A stretch of 64,000 nt of DNA from Streptomyces sp. SDr-06. Its GTDB lineage: Bacteria > Actinomycetota > Actinomycetes > Streptomycetales > Streptomycetaceae. The position numbers and the translations under genes were made by a program. A model generated the notes under the pieces. That model saw only the letters and a program-made list of their open reading frames with translations. It did not search any database and was not told the origin of the DNA. Location of the stretch: the NCBI RefSeq assembly GCF_003324565.1, contig NZ_QOLA01000014.1:1-64000 (forward strand). Direction: 5' to 3'. Positions 57,642 to 64,000 of the stretch are shown in pieces. Each line of letters starts with the position of its first letter. Position 1 is the stretch's first letter.

Positions 57642-57734
57642 CCCCGCCTCCCTGAACGCCGGGGCCCGAGCTGAGCGGCCGAGGGTCCCGGCCCGACGCC
57701 AACGGCCTGTGGGGACGGGACCGCTGGCGCCCCT

Positions 57735-57764
57735 GGCCCCCCGTGCGTACGCGCACGGGGGGCC
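57735..57764. terminator. Bidirectional terminator
   Basis: GGCCCCCCGTGCG (57735-57747) pairs exactly with CGCACGGGGGGCC (57752-57764) around TACG, between the convergent MMPL and SsgA-like genes. Confidence 0.85.
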
Positions 57765-57795
57765 GACGCGTGTCCGGGGCCGCGGGCGGCGGGCC

Positions 57796-58200
57796 TCAGC
57801 GGTTGCGGCCCGCCGGGGACGGGGCCGCGCGGGCGTCGGTCGCGTACGTGTGGCGCAGGAAGCGGACCAGGGGCGAGCTGTCGAACTGGACCACCGCGAC
57901 CCCCTGGGGCGAGTGGAACTCCAGGACCGTCTGGGCCCGGCCGCACGGCCACACCTCCACGTCACCCCGGCGGGCGGGTGCGCGCAGACCCGACTCCAGG
58001 AGGTCGCGCGGGAAGAGCCATTCGTTGCCGCCGGGGAAGGCGAAGCAGACCGTGCCCGGCGCGTCGGCAGGGTCGTAGCGCAGGGCCACCGGCACGGGGT
58101 TGGAGAGCGGGGCGTCGGTGACGACCCGGGCCCGGGCGTGGTCCTCGACGGAGCGGCGGTCGGCGTGGTCCTCGGCGTGGTCCTCATCGGCGGGGGACAT
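57796..58200 (-). CDS. SsgA-like sporulation/cell division protein
   Basis: A 134-residue member of the SsgA-like protein (SALP) family found in sporulating actinomycetes. The family core is VPVALRYDPADAPGTVCFAFPGGNEWLFPRDLLESGLRAPARRGDVEVWPCGRAQ and VVQFDSSPLVRFLRHTYA. An acidic His/Asp-rich N-terminus (~30 residues) precedes it. SALPs position septa and remodel the wall during sporulation. It starts at 58200 behind GAGGAG; a longer frame upstream is unconserved. It is divergent from the metal-import operon. Confidence 0.88.
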   Translation of the reverse strand: MSPADEDHAEDHADRRSVEDHARARVVTDAPLSNPVPVALRYDPADAPGTVCFAFPGGNEWLFPRDLLESGLRAPARRGDVEVWPCGRAQTVLEFHSPQGVAVVQFDSSPLVRFLRHTYATDARAAPSPAGRNR

Positions 58201-58250
58201 CGGTCGCTCCTCACGCTGGGTGCTGAATGAATACCGGTTCGCGCTATTTG

Positions 58251-58310
58251 CTATCAAATGTCCCATATTTTTCAGGTAAACCCCCAGTGAGTCGGCTTGC
58301 CATTTGATGG
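58251..58310. promoter_or_regulatory. AT-rich inverted repeat in the divergent region
   Basis: CTATCAAATG (58251-58260) and CATTTGATGG (58301-58310) are complementary at nine of ten positions, flanking a relatively AT-rich segment (CATATTTTTCAGG). It probably marks promoter DNA for the SsgA-like gene. No regulator is recognised. Confidence 0.4.
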
Positions 58311-58320
58311 CTGGCCGCTC

Positions 58321-58337
58321 TTGCAAGGAGTTCGCAA
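58321..58337 (+). promoter_or_regulatory. Nur-type nickel box
   Basis: TTGCAA-GGAGT-TCGCAA matches the Streptomyces Nur box tTGCaa-N5-ttGCAA at eleven of twelve arm positions with exact spacing. It lies 75 bp before the metal importer, with a TATCAT -10-like hexamer just downstream (58346-58351). Nur is the Ni-sensing Fur-family repressor, so this predicts nickel repression of the operon. Confidence 0.75.
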
Positions 58338-58411
58338 CAGGGCACTATCATCAAACGGTTCTGCGCATGCCGCGCAGGGAAGAGGGCGCCACGGGAAATC
58401 GGAGTCCACCC

Positions 58412-59497
58412 ATGCACGTACCCGATGGATTCATCAACGCACCTGTATCGGCCGTCACAGGCGTCGTCGCCGCGGCCGCCGTCGCCGTCAGCCTGCGCGG
58501 GGCGCGGCGTGAACTTGGGGGCACCTCCCACGCGTCGAGCAGTGGGGGAGAGAAGACGGCGCCGCTCGCCGGGCTCGTCGCCGCGTTCATCTTCGCCGTG
58601 CAGATGCTCAACTTCCCCGTCGCGGCGGGCACCAGCGGCCATCTGCTCGGCGGCGCGCTCGCCGCGATCCTCGTCGGGCCGTACACCGGCGTGCTGTGCG
58701 TGTCCGTGGTCCTGCTCATGCAGGGCATCCTCTTCGCCGACGGCGGCCTCACCGCGCTCGGCGTCAACATCACCGACATGGCGATCACCACGACCGTCGT
58801 CGCCTACGTCCTGTTCCGCACCCTGGTGAAGGTGCTGCCCCGCACCCGCCGCTCGGTGACCGCCGCCTCCTTCGTGGCCGCGCTCCTCTCCGTCCCGGCC
58901 GCCGCCCTCGTCTTCACCGCGATCTACGCGCTCGGCGGCACCACCGACGTGCCGATCGCCAAGGTGCTCACCGCGATGGTCGGCGTGCACCTGCTCATCG
59001 GCATCGGCGAGGCCGTCATCACCGCGCTCACCGTGGGCGCCGTCATCGCCGTACGCCCCGACCTCGTGCACGGGGCCCGCGGCCTGACCGCGCCGCTCAA
59101 GCTGCGGGTCGGCGGCGAACTCGTCGATGCCCCCGCCGCCCCGGCCGCGGCCCGCGCCGGGACGCGCTCCGGCTCGACGAAGACGGTCTGGGGCATCGGC
59201 ATCGTCACCGCGCTCGTGCTCGCCGGATTCGTCTCCTTCTACGCCTCGGCCAGCCCCGACGGCCTGGAGAAGGTCGCCCACGACAAGGGCATCGACGCCA
59301 AGACCACCCCGCACGCCAGTTCCGACTCGCCGCTGGCCGACTACTCCGTCAAGGACGTCGGCGACGCGCGCCTGTCCGGCGGCCTGGCCGGAGTGATCGG
59401 CGTGGGCGTCACGGTGGCCGTGGGCAGCGGCGTGTTCTGGGCCGTGCGCCGCCGCCGCACGGAGCCCGCACCCGAGCGCGCCACGGAAACGGTCTGA
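58412..59497 (+). CDS. ECF nickel/cobalt importer, fused M and N components
   Basis: A 361-residue CbiM/NikM-family substrate-binding membrane protein. It starts MHVPDGFINAPVS, where the N-terminal Met-His chelates the metal. Seven or so TM helices follow, including AGTSGHLLGGALAAILVGPYTGV and LGVNITDMAITTTVV. The C-terminal ~110 residues form the CbiN/NikN-like part (TM, SPDGLEKVAHDKGI, second TM), here fused to M. It recognises Ni2+ or Co2+ outside the cell. The upstream Nur-type box favours nickel. It is followed by the T and A components. Confidence 0.9.
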   Translation: MHVPDGFINAPVSAVTGVVAAAAVAVSLRGARRELGGTSHASSSGGEKTAPLAGLVAAFIFAVQMLNFPVAAGTSGHLLGGALAAILVGPYTGVLCVSVVLLMQGILFADGGLTALGVNITDMAITTTVVAYVLFRTLVKVLPRTRRSVTAASFVAALLSVPAAALVFTAIYALGGTTDVPIAKVLTAMVGVHLLIGIGEAVITALTVGAVIAVRPDLVHGARGLTAPLKLRVGGELVDAPAAPAAARAGTRSGSTKTVWGIGIVTALVLAGFVSFYASASPDGLEKVAHDKGIDAKTTPHASSDSPLADYSVKDVGDARLSGGLAGVIGVGVTVAVGSGVFWAVRRRRTEPAPERATETV

Positions 59498-59498
59498 C

Positions 59499-60260
59499 GT
59501 GGGCGCGGGCCACTCCCACCGGCTCTACCGGCACGGCCACTCGCCCGTCCACGAGCTGCCCCCGCACTGCAAGCTCGCCGCGGTGTTCCTGTTCGTGGTC
59601 GTCGTGGTGTCCACACCCCGCGAGGCGATGTGGGCCTTCGCGCTGTACGCCGTGCTGCTGGGGCTGGTCGCACGCGCGGCCCGCCTCCCGGCCGGGTATC
59701 TGCTCAAGCGGCTGCTCATCGAGATCCCGTTCGTGGCGTTCGCCGTGCTCATGCCGTTCGTCGTGCCCGGCGAGCAGGTGCGCGTGCTCGGACTCTCCCT
59801 CAGCGAGAACGGGCTGTGGGGCGCCTGGAACGTCCTGGCCAAGGGCACCCTCGGCGTCGCCGCCTCCGTGATCCTCGCCTCCACCACCGAACTGCGCGCC
59901 CTGCTGCTCGGCCTGCAACGCCTCAAGCTGCCGCCGCTCCTCGTCCAGATCGCGTCCTTCATGATCCGGTACGGCGACGTGATCACCGACGAGATGCGGC
60001 GGATGTCCATCGCCCGCCGCTCACGCGGTTTCGAGGCGCGCGGGGTGCGCTCCTGGGGCGTCCTCGCCAAGTCGGCGGGCGCGCTGTTCATCCGCTCCTA
60101 CGAACGCGGCGAACGCGTCCATCTCGCGATGGTCAGCCGCGGCTACGCCGGGGCCATGCCGGTGATCGACGAGGTGACGGCGACCCGCGCGCAGTGGACG
60201 CGGGCCGTCGCCCTCCCCGTGACGGCGCTCGCCGTCTGTCTGCTTGGGTGGATCCTGTGA
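59499..60260 (+). CDS. ECF transporter transmembrane T component (CbiQ family)
   Basis: A 253-residue CbiQ/NikQ-type protein. The N-terminus is histidine-rich (GAGHSHRLYRHGHSPVHELPPHCK), consistent with transition-metal handling. About five TM helices follow, then the coupling helices with the SRRSRGFEARG-type Ala-Arg-Gly motif (IARRSRGFEARG) and LAMVSRGYAGAMP that engage the ATPase. GTG start, one base after the M component stop; overlaps the ATPase gene by GTGA. Confidence 0.9.
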   Translation: MGAGHSHRLYRHGHSPVHELPPHCKLAAVFLFVVVVVSTPREAMWAFALYAVLLGLVARAARLPAGYLLKRLLIEIPFVAFAVLMPFVVPGEQVRVLGLSLSENGLWGAWNVLAKGTLGVAASVILASTTELRALLLGLQRLKLPPLLVQIASFMIRYGDVITDEMRRMSIARRSRGFEARGVRSWGVLAKSAGALFIRSYERGERVHLAMVSRGYAGAMPVIDEVTATRAQWTRAVALPVTALAVCLLGWIL

Positions 60261-61018
60261 CTGCCGTGAACGTCCCCTCGCTCGAAGTGTCCGGGCTCGC
60301 CTTCGCCTACCCCGACGGCCACCAGGCGCTGTTCGGCGTCGACCTGACCGTGGCACGCGGCGAGCGGGTCGCGCTGCTCGGGCCCAACGGCGCGGGCAAG
60401 ACCACGCTGGTGCTCCACCTCAACGGCATCCTCGAAGGCGGCGCGGGTTCCGTGACCGTCGCAGGGCTGCCGGTCGCCAAGCGCAACCTCGCCGAGATCC
60501 GTCGCCGGGTCGGCATCGTCTTCCAGGACCCCGACGACCAGCTCTTCATGCCGACCGTCCGCGAGGACGTCGCGTTCGGCCCGGCGGCGTCCGGGGTGCG
60601 CGGGGCGGAGCTGGAGGAGCGGGTGCGCGACGCGCTCGCCCGGGTGGGGATGGCCGAGTACGCCGACCGGCCGCCGCACCACCTGTCCTTCGGACAGCGG
60701 CGCCGGGTCGCCGTCGCGACGGTGCTCGCGATGTCGCCGGAGATCCTCGTCCTGGACGAGCCCTCCTCCAACCTCGACCCCGCCTCGCGGCGCGAACTCG
60801 CGGACATTCTGCGGGGGTTGGACGTCACGGTGCTCATGGTCACGCATGATCTGCCGTATGCGCTGGAGTTGTGCGGGCGGTCGGTGATCCTCAGTGACGG
60901 GGTCATCTCGGCGGACGGGCCCACCGTGGAGATCCTGTCCGACGAGGCGCTGATGCGGGCGCACCGCCTTGAACTGCCGTTCGGCTTCGACCCGACGTCG
61001 GCACCGCTCCCCAACTGA
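60257..61018 (+). CDS. ECF transporter ATP-binding component (CbiO family)
   Basis: A 253-residue ABC ATPase. Walker A is LGPNGAGKTTL, the Q-loop VFQDPDDQLFMPTV is typical of CbiO/EcfA, the signature is LSFGQRRRVAVA (Phe replaces the usual Gly), Walker B is ILVLDEPSSNLDP and the H-loop is VMVTHD. It energises metal import together with the M and T components. It ends the three-gene operon, and the downstream region carries repeats. Confidence 0.93.
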   Translation: MTAVNVPSLEVSGLAFAYPDGHQALFGVDLTVARGERVALLGPNGAGKTTLVLHLNGILEGGAGSVTVAGLPVAKRNLAEIRRRVGIVFQDPDDQLFMPTVREDVAFGPAASGVRGAELEERVRDALARVGMAEYADRPPHHLSFGQRRRVAVATVLAMSPEILVLDEPSSNLDPASRRELADILRGLDVTVLMVTHDLPYALELCGRSVILSDGVISADGPTVEILSDEALMRAHRLELPFGFDPTSAPLPN

Positions 61019-61363
61019 CCCGCGCGCCCCCGGCTCCCCTTTCGCGCAGTTCCCCGCGCCCCTTCACCCGCCTTCGTCTCGCGGCCGTGCCCGCTTCTCG
61101 CGCAGTTCCCCGCGCCCCTTGGCGGCATCGTGCTGGCCCGCATGGGCAACCTCAGCCCGTCCGGCGTTTGAGGACGAGCGCCCTTTAGGCGCGAACGGGG
61201 TCTGGGGCGGAGCCCCAGGAACGCCTTCAACCCCCGGAGGGTTTCGGGAAGGGGCGGGGTGGGGGCTCCCGGGGTCTGGGCGGAGCCCCAGGGGGTGGCG
61301 TGGGGTCGGGCACCATGGTGGGGGGCGTCAGGGTGGCGTCCGGGCAGCGTGGGGAGACGGATC
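61019..61363. repeat. Intergenic repeats after the metal-import operon
   Basis: These 345 bp hold no gene. Two forward copies of CGCGCAGTTCCCCGCGCCCCT occur at about 61041-61063 and 61095-61120. A forward copy of the GAGGACGAGCGCC...GGGGCGGAGCCCCAG repeat occurs at about 61150-61222, followed by further G-rich GGGGCGGGGTGGGGGC sequence up to the next gene. Confidence 0.8.
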
Positions 61364-62524
61364 GTGGTCGACGTACAGGGCGCCGTGGCACCGGGCTACG
61401 AACCGGTGAAGGACGCCTTCGTGCGCAACTTCGAGCAGCGGGGCGAACACGGCGCGGCCGTGGCCGTCTACCGGGACGGGCACAAGGTCGTCGACCTGTG
61501 GGCCGGCACGAAGGACGTGGACGGCCCCGCCCCCTGGGCGCTGGACACCGCCCAGATCGTCCGCTCGGCCACCAAGGGCGTGGCCGCCGCCGTCCCCCTC
61601 CTCCTGCACCAGCGCGGCCGCCTGGACCTGGACGCCCCAGTGTCGACGTACTGGCCGGAGTTCAAGGCCCGCGGCAAGGAGCGCACCCTGGTGCGGCACC
61701 TGCTCGCGCACCGGGCCGGGGTGCCCGCCCTGGACGTCCCGCTCACCCCCGCCCAGGCCGCCGACGGCGAGTCGGGCCCGGCCGCGGTGGCCGCCCAGGC
61801 CCCGTTCTGGGAGCCCGGCACCGCACACGGCTACCACGCGCAGACCTACAGCTGGCTGCTGGGTGAGCTCGTGCGGCGCGTCACCGGACGCACCATCGGC
61901 CGCTGGACCGCCGAGGAGATAGCCGGGCCGCTCGGCCTGGACTTCTGGATGGGCGTGCCGGACACCGAGGCGCACCGGGTGGGCCGGGTCGGCCCGGTGG
62001 AGGCGCCCGAGGGCGAGGGCGGGCTGCGGCTGCGGCCCAAGCGCGCCGTCGCGGAGGCCTACCAGGACCCCCACTCGCTGACCCGCCGCGCGTTCGGCGC
62101 GATCGACCCGCTGCCGGACGAGAACGACCCCGCCTACCGCGCCGCCGAACTCCCCGCCTCCGCGGGCGTCTCCACCGCGCGCGCACTGGCCCGTTTCTAC
62201 GCCGCCACCATCGGCGAAGTGGACGGCGGGAAGCGGCTGTTCGCGCCCGCCACGCTCACCCTGGCCCGCACCGAGGAGAGCGCGGGCCCCGACCGGGTGC
62301 TGGTCGTGAACACCCGCTTCGGGCTCGGCTACATGCTGCACGGCCCGGCGTCCCCGCTGCTCGCGCCCGGCTCCTTCGGCCACCCCGGCCGCGGCGGCTC
62401 GCTGGGCTTCGCCGACCCGGAGTCGGGGATCGCGTTCGGCTATGTGACCAACGGGCTGCAGAAGGGCGTCACCGCCGATCCCCGTGCCCAGGCCCTGGTA
62501 CGGGCGCTACGTTCGACCGTATGA
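61364..62524 (+). CDS. Serine hydrolase (class C beta-lactamase family)
   Basis: A 386-residue S12-type esterase/amidase. The catalytic Ser68-x-x-Lys71 is in VRSATKG. A YHAQTYSW segment gives the Tyr motif and GHPGRGGSLGFADPESG the C-terminal His/Gly triad equivalent. EstB-like proteins of this type hydrolyse esters. No signal peptide is seen, so a cytoplasmic role is likely. The start GTG follows GGGGAGACGG. It overlaps the SDR gene by ATGA, indicating a two-gene unit. Substrate unknown. Confidence 0.88.
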   Translation: MVDVQGAVAPGYEPVKDAFVRNFEQRGEHGAAVAVYRDGHKVVDLWAGTKDVDGPAPWALDTAQIVRSATKGVAAAVPLLLHQRGRLDLDAPVSTYWPEFKARGKERTLVRHLLAHRAGVPALDVPLTPAQAADGESGPAAVAAQAPFWEPGTAHGYHAQTYSWLLGELVRRVTGRTIGRWTAEEIAGPLGLDFWMGVPDTEAHRVGRVGPVEAPEGEGGLRLRPKRAVAEAYQDPHSLTRRAFGAIDPLPDENDPAYRAAELPASAGVSTARALARFYAATIGEVDGGKRLFAPATLTLARTEESAGPDRVLVVNTRFGLGYMLHGPASPLLAPGSFGHPGRGGSLGFADPESGIAFGYVTNGLQKGVTADPRAQALVRALRSTV

Positions 62525-63315
62525 CGCAACCTCAGACGGCCTTGACCACGGCGCGCTTCGCGGGACACGCGGCACTGATCACCGGAGCGGGACGCGGCAT
62601 CGGCGCCGCCGTCGCGCGCAGACTGACCGCCGAGGGTGCCCGGGTCCTGGTCGCCGACGTCGACCTGGAGCGCGCGAAGGCCACCGCCGCCGAGCTGGAG
62701 GGCGCCGTCGCCCGGCACTGCGACGTCTCCGACCGGGCTTCGGTGGAGTCCGCGGTCGCCTTCGCCGTCGAGGAGTTCGGCCGGCTCGACGTCCTGGTCA
62801 ACAACGCCTACTCGTGCAGCCCGGACGCCGACCGCTTCGAGGACGAGGACGACGAGGAGTGGGCCCGCGACCTCGACATCAGCCTCACCGGCGCCTTCCG
62901 GTGCGCCCGCGCCGCCCTTCCGCACCTGGCCGCCTCCGGCCGGGGCGCGATCGTCAGCGTCGGCTCGGTCAACGGCGCCCAGGACTTCGGCAACCACGCC
63001 TACAGCGCCGCCAAGGCGGGCCTCGCCTCGCTGACCCGTACGCTCGCCGGGGACGCGGCCCCGCGCGGGGTCCGGGTCAACCTCGTCCAGCCCGGCACCG
63101 TCCGCACCCCCGCCTGGGACGGCCGCGAGGACCGGCTGGACCGGTTCGCCGAGGTGTACCCGCTCGGCCGGGTCGGCGAGCCCGAGGACATCGCGGCGGC
63201 CGTCGCCTTCCTCGCCTCCGCCGACGCGTCCTGGATCACCGGCACCACCCTGCGCGTGGACGGCGGACTGCTCGCCGTGAACACGGGGTTCCAGCGACTG
63301 GCCCACGGCGAGTGA
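62521..63315 (+). CDS. Short-chain dehydrogenase/reductase
   Basis: A 264-residue classical SDR with ALITGAGRGIGAAVARRL (dinucleotide binding), VLVNNAYSC (a variant NNA), GSVNGAQ (catalytic Ser) and YSAAKAG (Tyr-x3-Lys). The C-terminal ITGTTLRVDGGLLAV is typical of 3-oxoacyl-ACP-reductase-like members. Asp in VADVDLERAK suggests NAD preference. Translationally coupled to the upstream serine hydrolase; the joint substrate is unknown. Confidence 0.9.
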   Translation: MTQPQTALTTARFAGHAALITGAGRGIGAAVARRLTAEGARVLVADVDLERAKATAAELEGAVARHCDVSDRASVESAVAFAVEEFGRLDVLVNNAYSCSPDADRFEDEDDEEWARDLDISLTGAFRCARAALPHLAASGRGAIVSVGSVNGAQDFGNHAYSAAKAGLASLTRTLAGDAAPRGVRVNLVQPGTVRTPAWDGREDRLDRFAEVYPLGRVGEPEDIAAAVAFLASADASWITGTTLRVDGGLLAVNTGFQRLAHGE

Positions 63316-63398
63316 GGCCCGCGCCCGGGTGAGGGGCGGCTCGCCCTCCGTAGTCCCGGAACATCGCCCGGCGCGCCCCGGTCCCGGGAGGTCGTGCG

Positions 63399-64000
63399 TC
63401 AGCCCGCCCGCAGCATCAGGCCGATGCCCACCACCAGGAGGCCCGCCGCGGCGATCCGCGGGGCGCCGAAGCGCTCCTTGAAGAAGACGGCGCCGATCGC
63501 CGCGCCCACGATGATCGACGATTCGCGCAGCGCCGCGACCGGGGCCAGCGGCGCCCTGGTCTGCGCCCACAGGACGAGCCCGTACGCGGCGACCGAGAGC
63601 GCCGCCCCGAGGAGCCCGCGGGCCGCGAACGGGCGCAGTTCCCCGGCCAGTCGGGGGCCCCGGCGGTACAGGGCGTAGGCGGGGACGGCCAGGCCCTCAA
63701 GGAGCATCAGCCAGGCGATGTAGCCGACGGAGGAGCCCGAGGCGCGCACTCCGACGCCGTCGACGACGGTGTACCCGGCGATCGTGAGGCCGGTGGCGAG
63801 CGCGGCGACGATGGCCGGCCAGTTCGGCCGCGAGCCGCGGATGCCCCACAGGGCGACCCCGACCAGGCCCGCGCAGGCGACCGCCACCCCCGCCGCCTGC
63901 CAGGCGTTCGGCGTCTCGTGCACGAAAACGGCGGCGAGCACGGTGACCACCAGCGGGGCGGTGCCGCGCGCGATCGGGTACGTCTGCCCGAAGTCGCCCA
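63399..64000 (-). CDS. EamA/DMT-family transporter (truncated by window edge)
   Basis: The C-terminal ~200 residues of a drug/metabolite transporter: hydrophobic helices with TAPLVVTVLAAVFVHETPNAWQAAGVAVACAGLVGVALWG, SVAAYGLVLWAQTRAPLAPVAALRESSIIVGAAIGAVFFKERFG and LLVVGIGLMLRAG. The conserved GxxxFxE-like ...AVFFKERFGAPR is an EamA hallmark. The start lies beyond 64000 (minus strand), so the first one or two helices are missing. Probable exporter of a small metabolite. Confidence 0.88.
   Translation of the reverse strand, partial: GDFGQTYPIARGTAPLVVTVLAAVFVHETPNAWQAAGVAVACAGLVGVALWGIRGSRPNWPAIVAALATGLTIAGYTVVDGVGVRASGSSVGYIAWLMLLEGLAVPAYALYRRGPRLAGELRPFAARGLLGAALSVAAYGLVLWAQTRAPLAPVAALRESSIIVGAAIGAVFFKERFGAPRIAAAGLLVVGIGLMLRAG

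Noticed and set aside
58201..58411. Cobalamin riboswitch before the metal importer
   Set aside because: I looked for the conserved B12-box core and multi-stem layout and did not find them; the Nur-type box explains the region better.

Overview
The window is high-GC chromosomal DNA from an actinomycete, almost certainly a Streptomyces. The gene set supports this: an SsgA-like sporulation protein, the hyphal divisome protein SepX with its Glp partner, tricorn protease, GTG starts, 4-bp ATGA/GTGA gene overlaps, and the short intergenic repeats typical of the genus. I recognise about 56 protein genes and one tRNA. There is no rRNA, CRISPR array, transposase, prophage or large biosynthetic cluster. 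The window cuts one gene, at the right edge.

Layout. 0-2.6 kb: a WYL regulator divergent from a 14-TM drug exporter. 2.8-6.7 kb: fruR-fruK-fruA, with a split inverted repeat just before fruR. 6.8-10.6 kb: small membrane protein, DUF6227 protein, lipoprotein L,D-transpeptidase, P1-family peptidase. 10.6-13.8 kb: sirohydrochlorin chelatase and LtrA, flanked by clusters of one dispersed repeat in opposite orientations. 14-30.2 kb: a low-oxygen/nitrogen block. It holds a NirB-NirD fusion, a NarK transporter, pyruvate formate-lyase and its activase behind a perfect Rex-type palindrome, an ABC-F protein, and a five-gene operon. That operon encodes a cytochrome-b-like membrane protein, a molybdopterin oxidoreductase, a four-cluster Fe-S protein, a TAT-anchored Rieske protein and a small membrane protein.

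30.4-36.4 kb: mscL, an RcpC/CpaB-like protein, mtnP, an FmdB zinc ribbon preceded by a CIRCE-like element, an MFS transporter and a K+/H+ antiporter. 36.7-46.9 kb: penicillin acylase family protein, 5-formyl-THF cyclo-ligase, then a galU-glp(moeA)-moaC-moaB-rimJ-sepX string, tRNA-Ala(CGC), an acetyltransferase and xthA. 47-51.2 kb: a MerR regulator divergent from a flavin monooxygenase / alpha-beta hydrolase / SDR operon resembling the mycobacterial mymA operon. 51.3-57.6 kb: tricorn protease; TetR regulator plus MMPL exporter. 57.8-61 kb: an SsgA-like gene divergent from an ECF nickel/cobalt importer with a Nur-type box. 61.4-64 kb: serine hydrolase, SDR, and a truncated EamA transporter.

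How the parts may work together. Formate from PflB could feed the molybdenum/Fe-S/Rieske module, while NarK and NirBD handle nitrate and nitrite. The sirohydrochlorin chelatase could supply siroheme to NirBD, and the MoaC/MoaB/MoeA-like genes molybdopterin. The Rex-type operator suggests NADH/NAD+ control of fermentation. The most novel-looking items are that redox operon, the NirBD fusion and the operator assignments (Rex, CIRCE, Nur). All are read from sequence only and need experimental or database confirmation.
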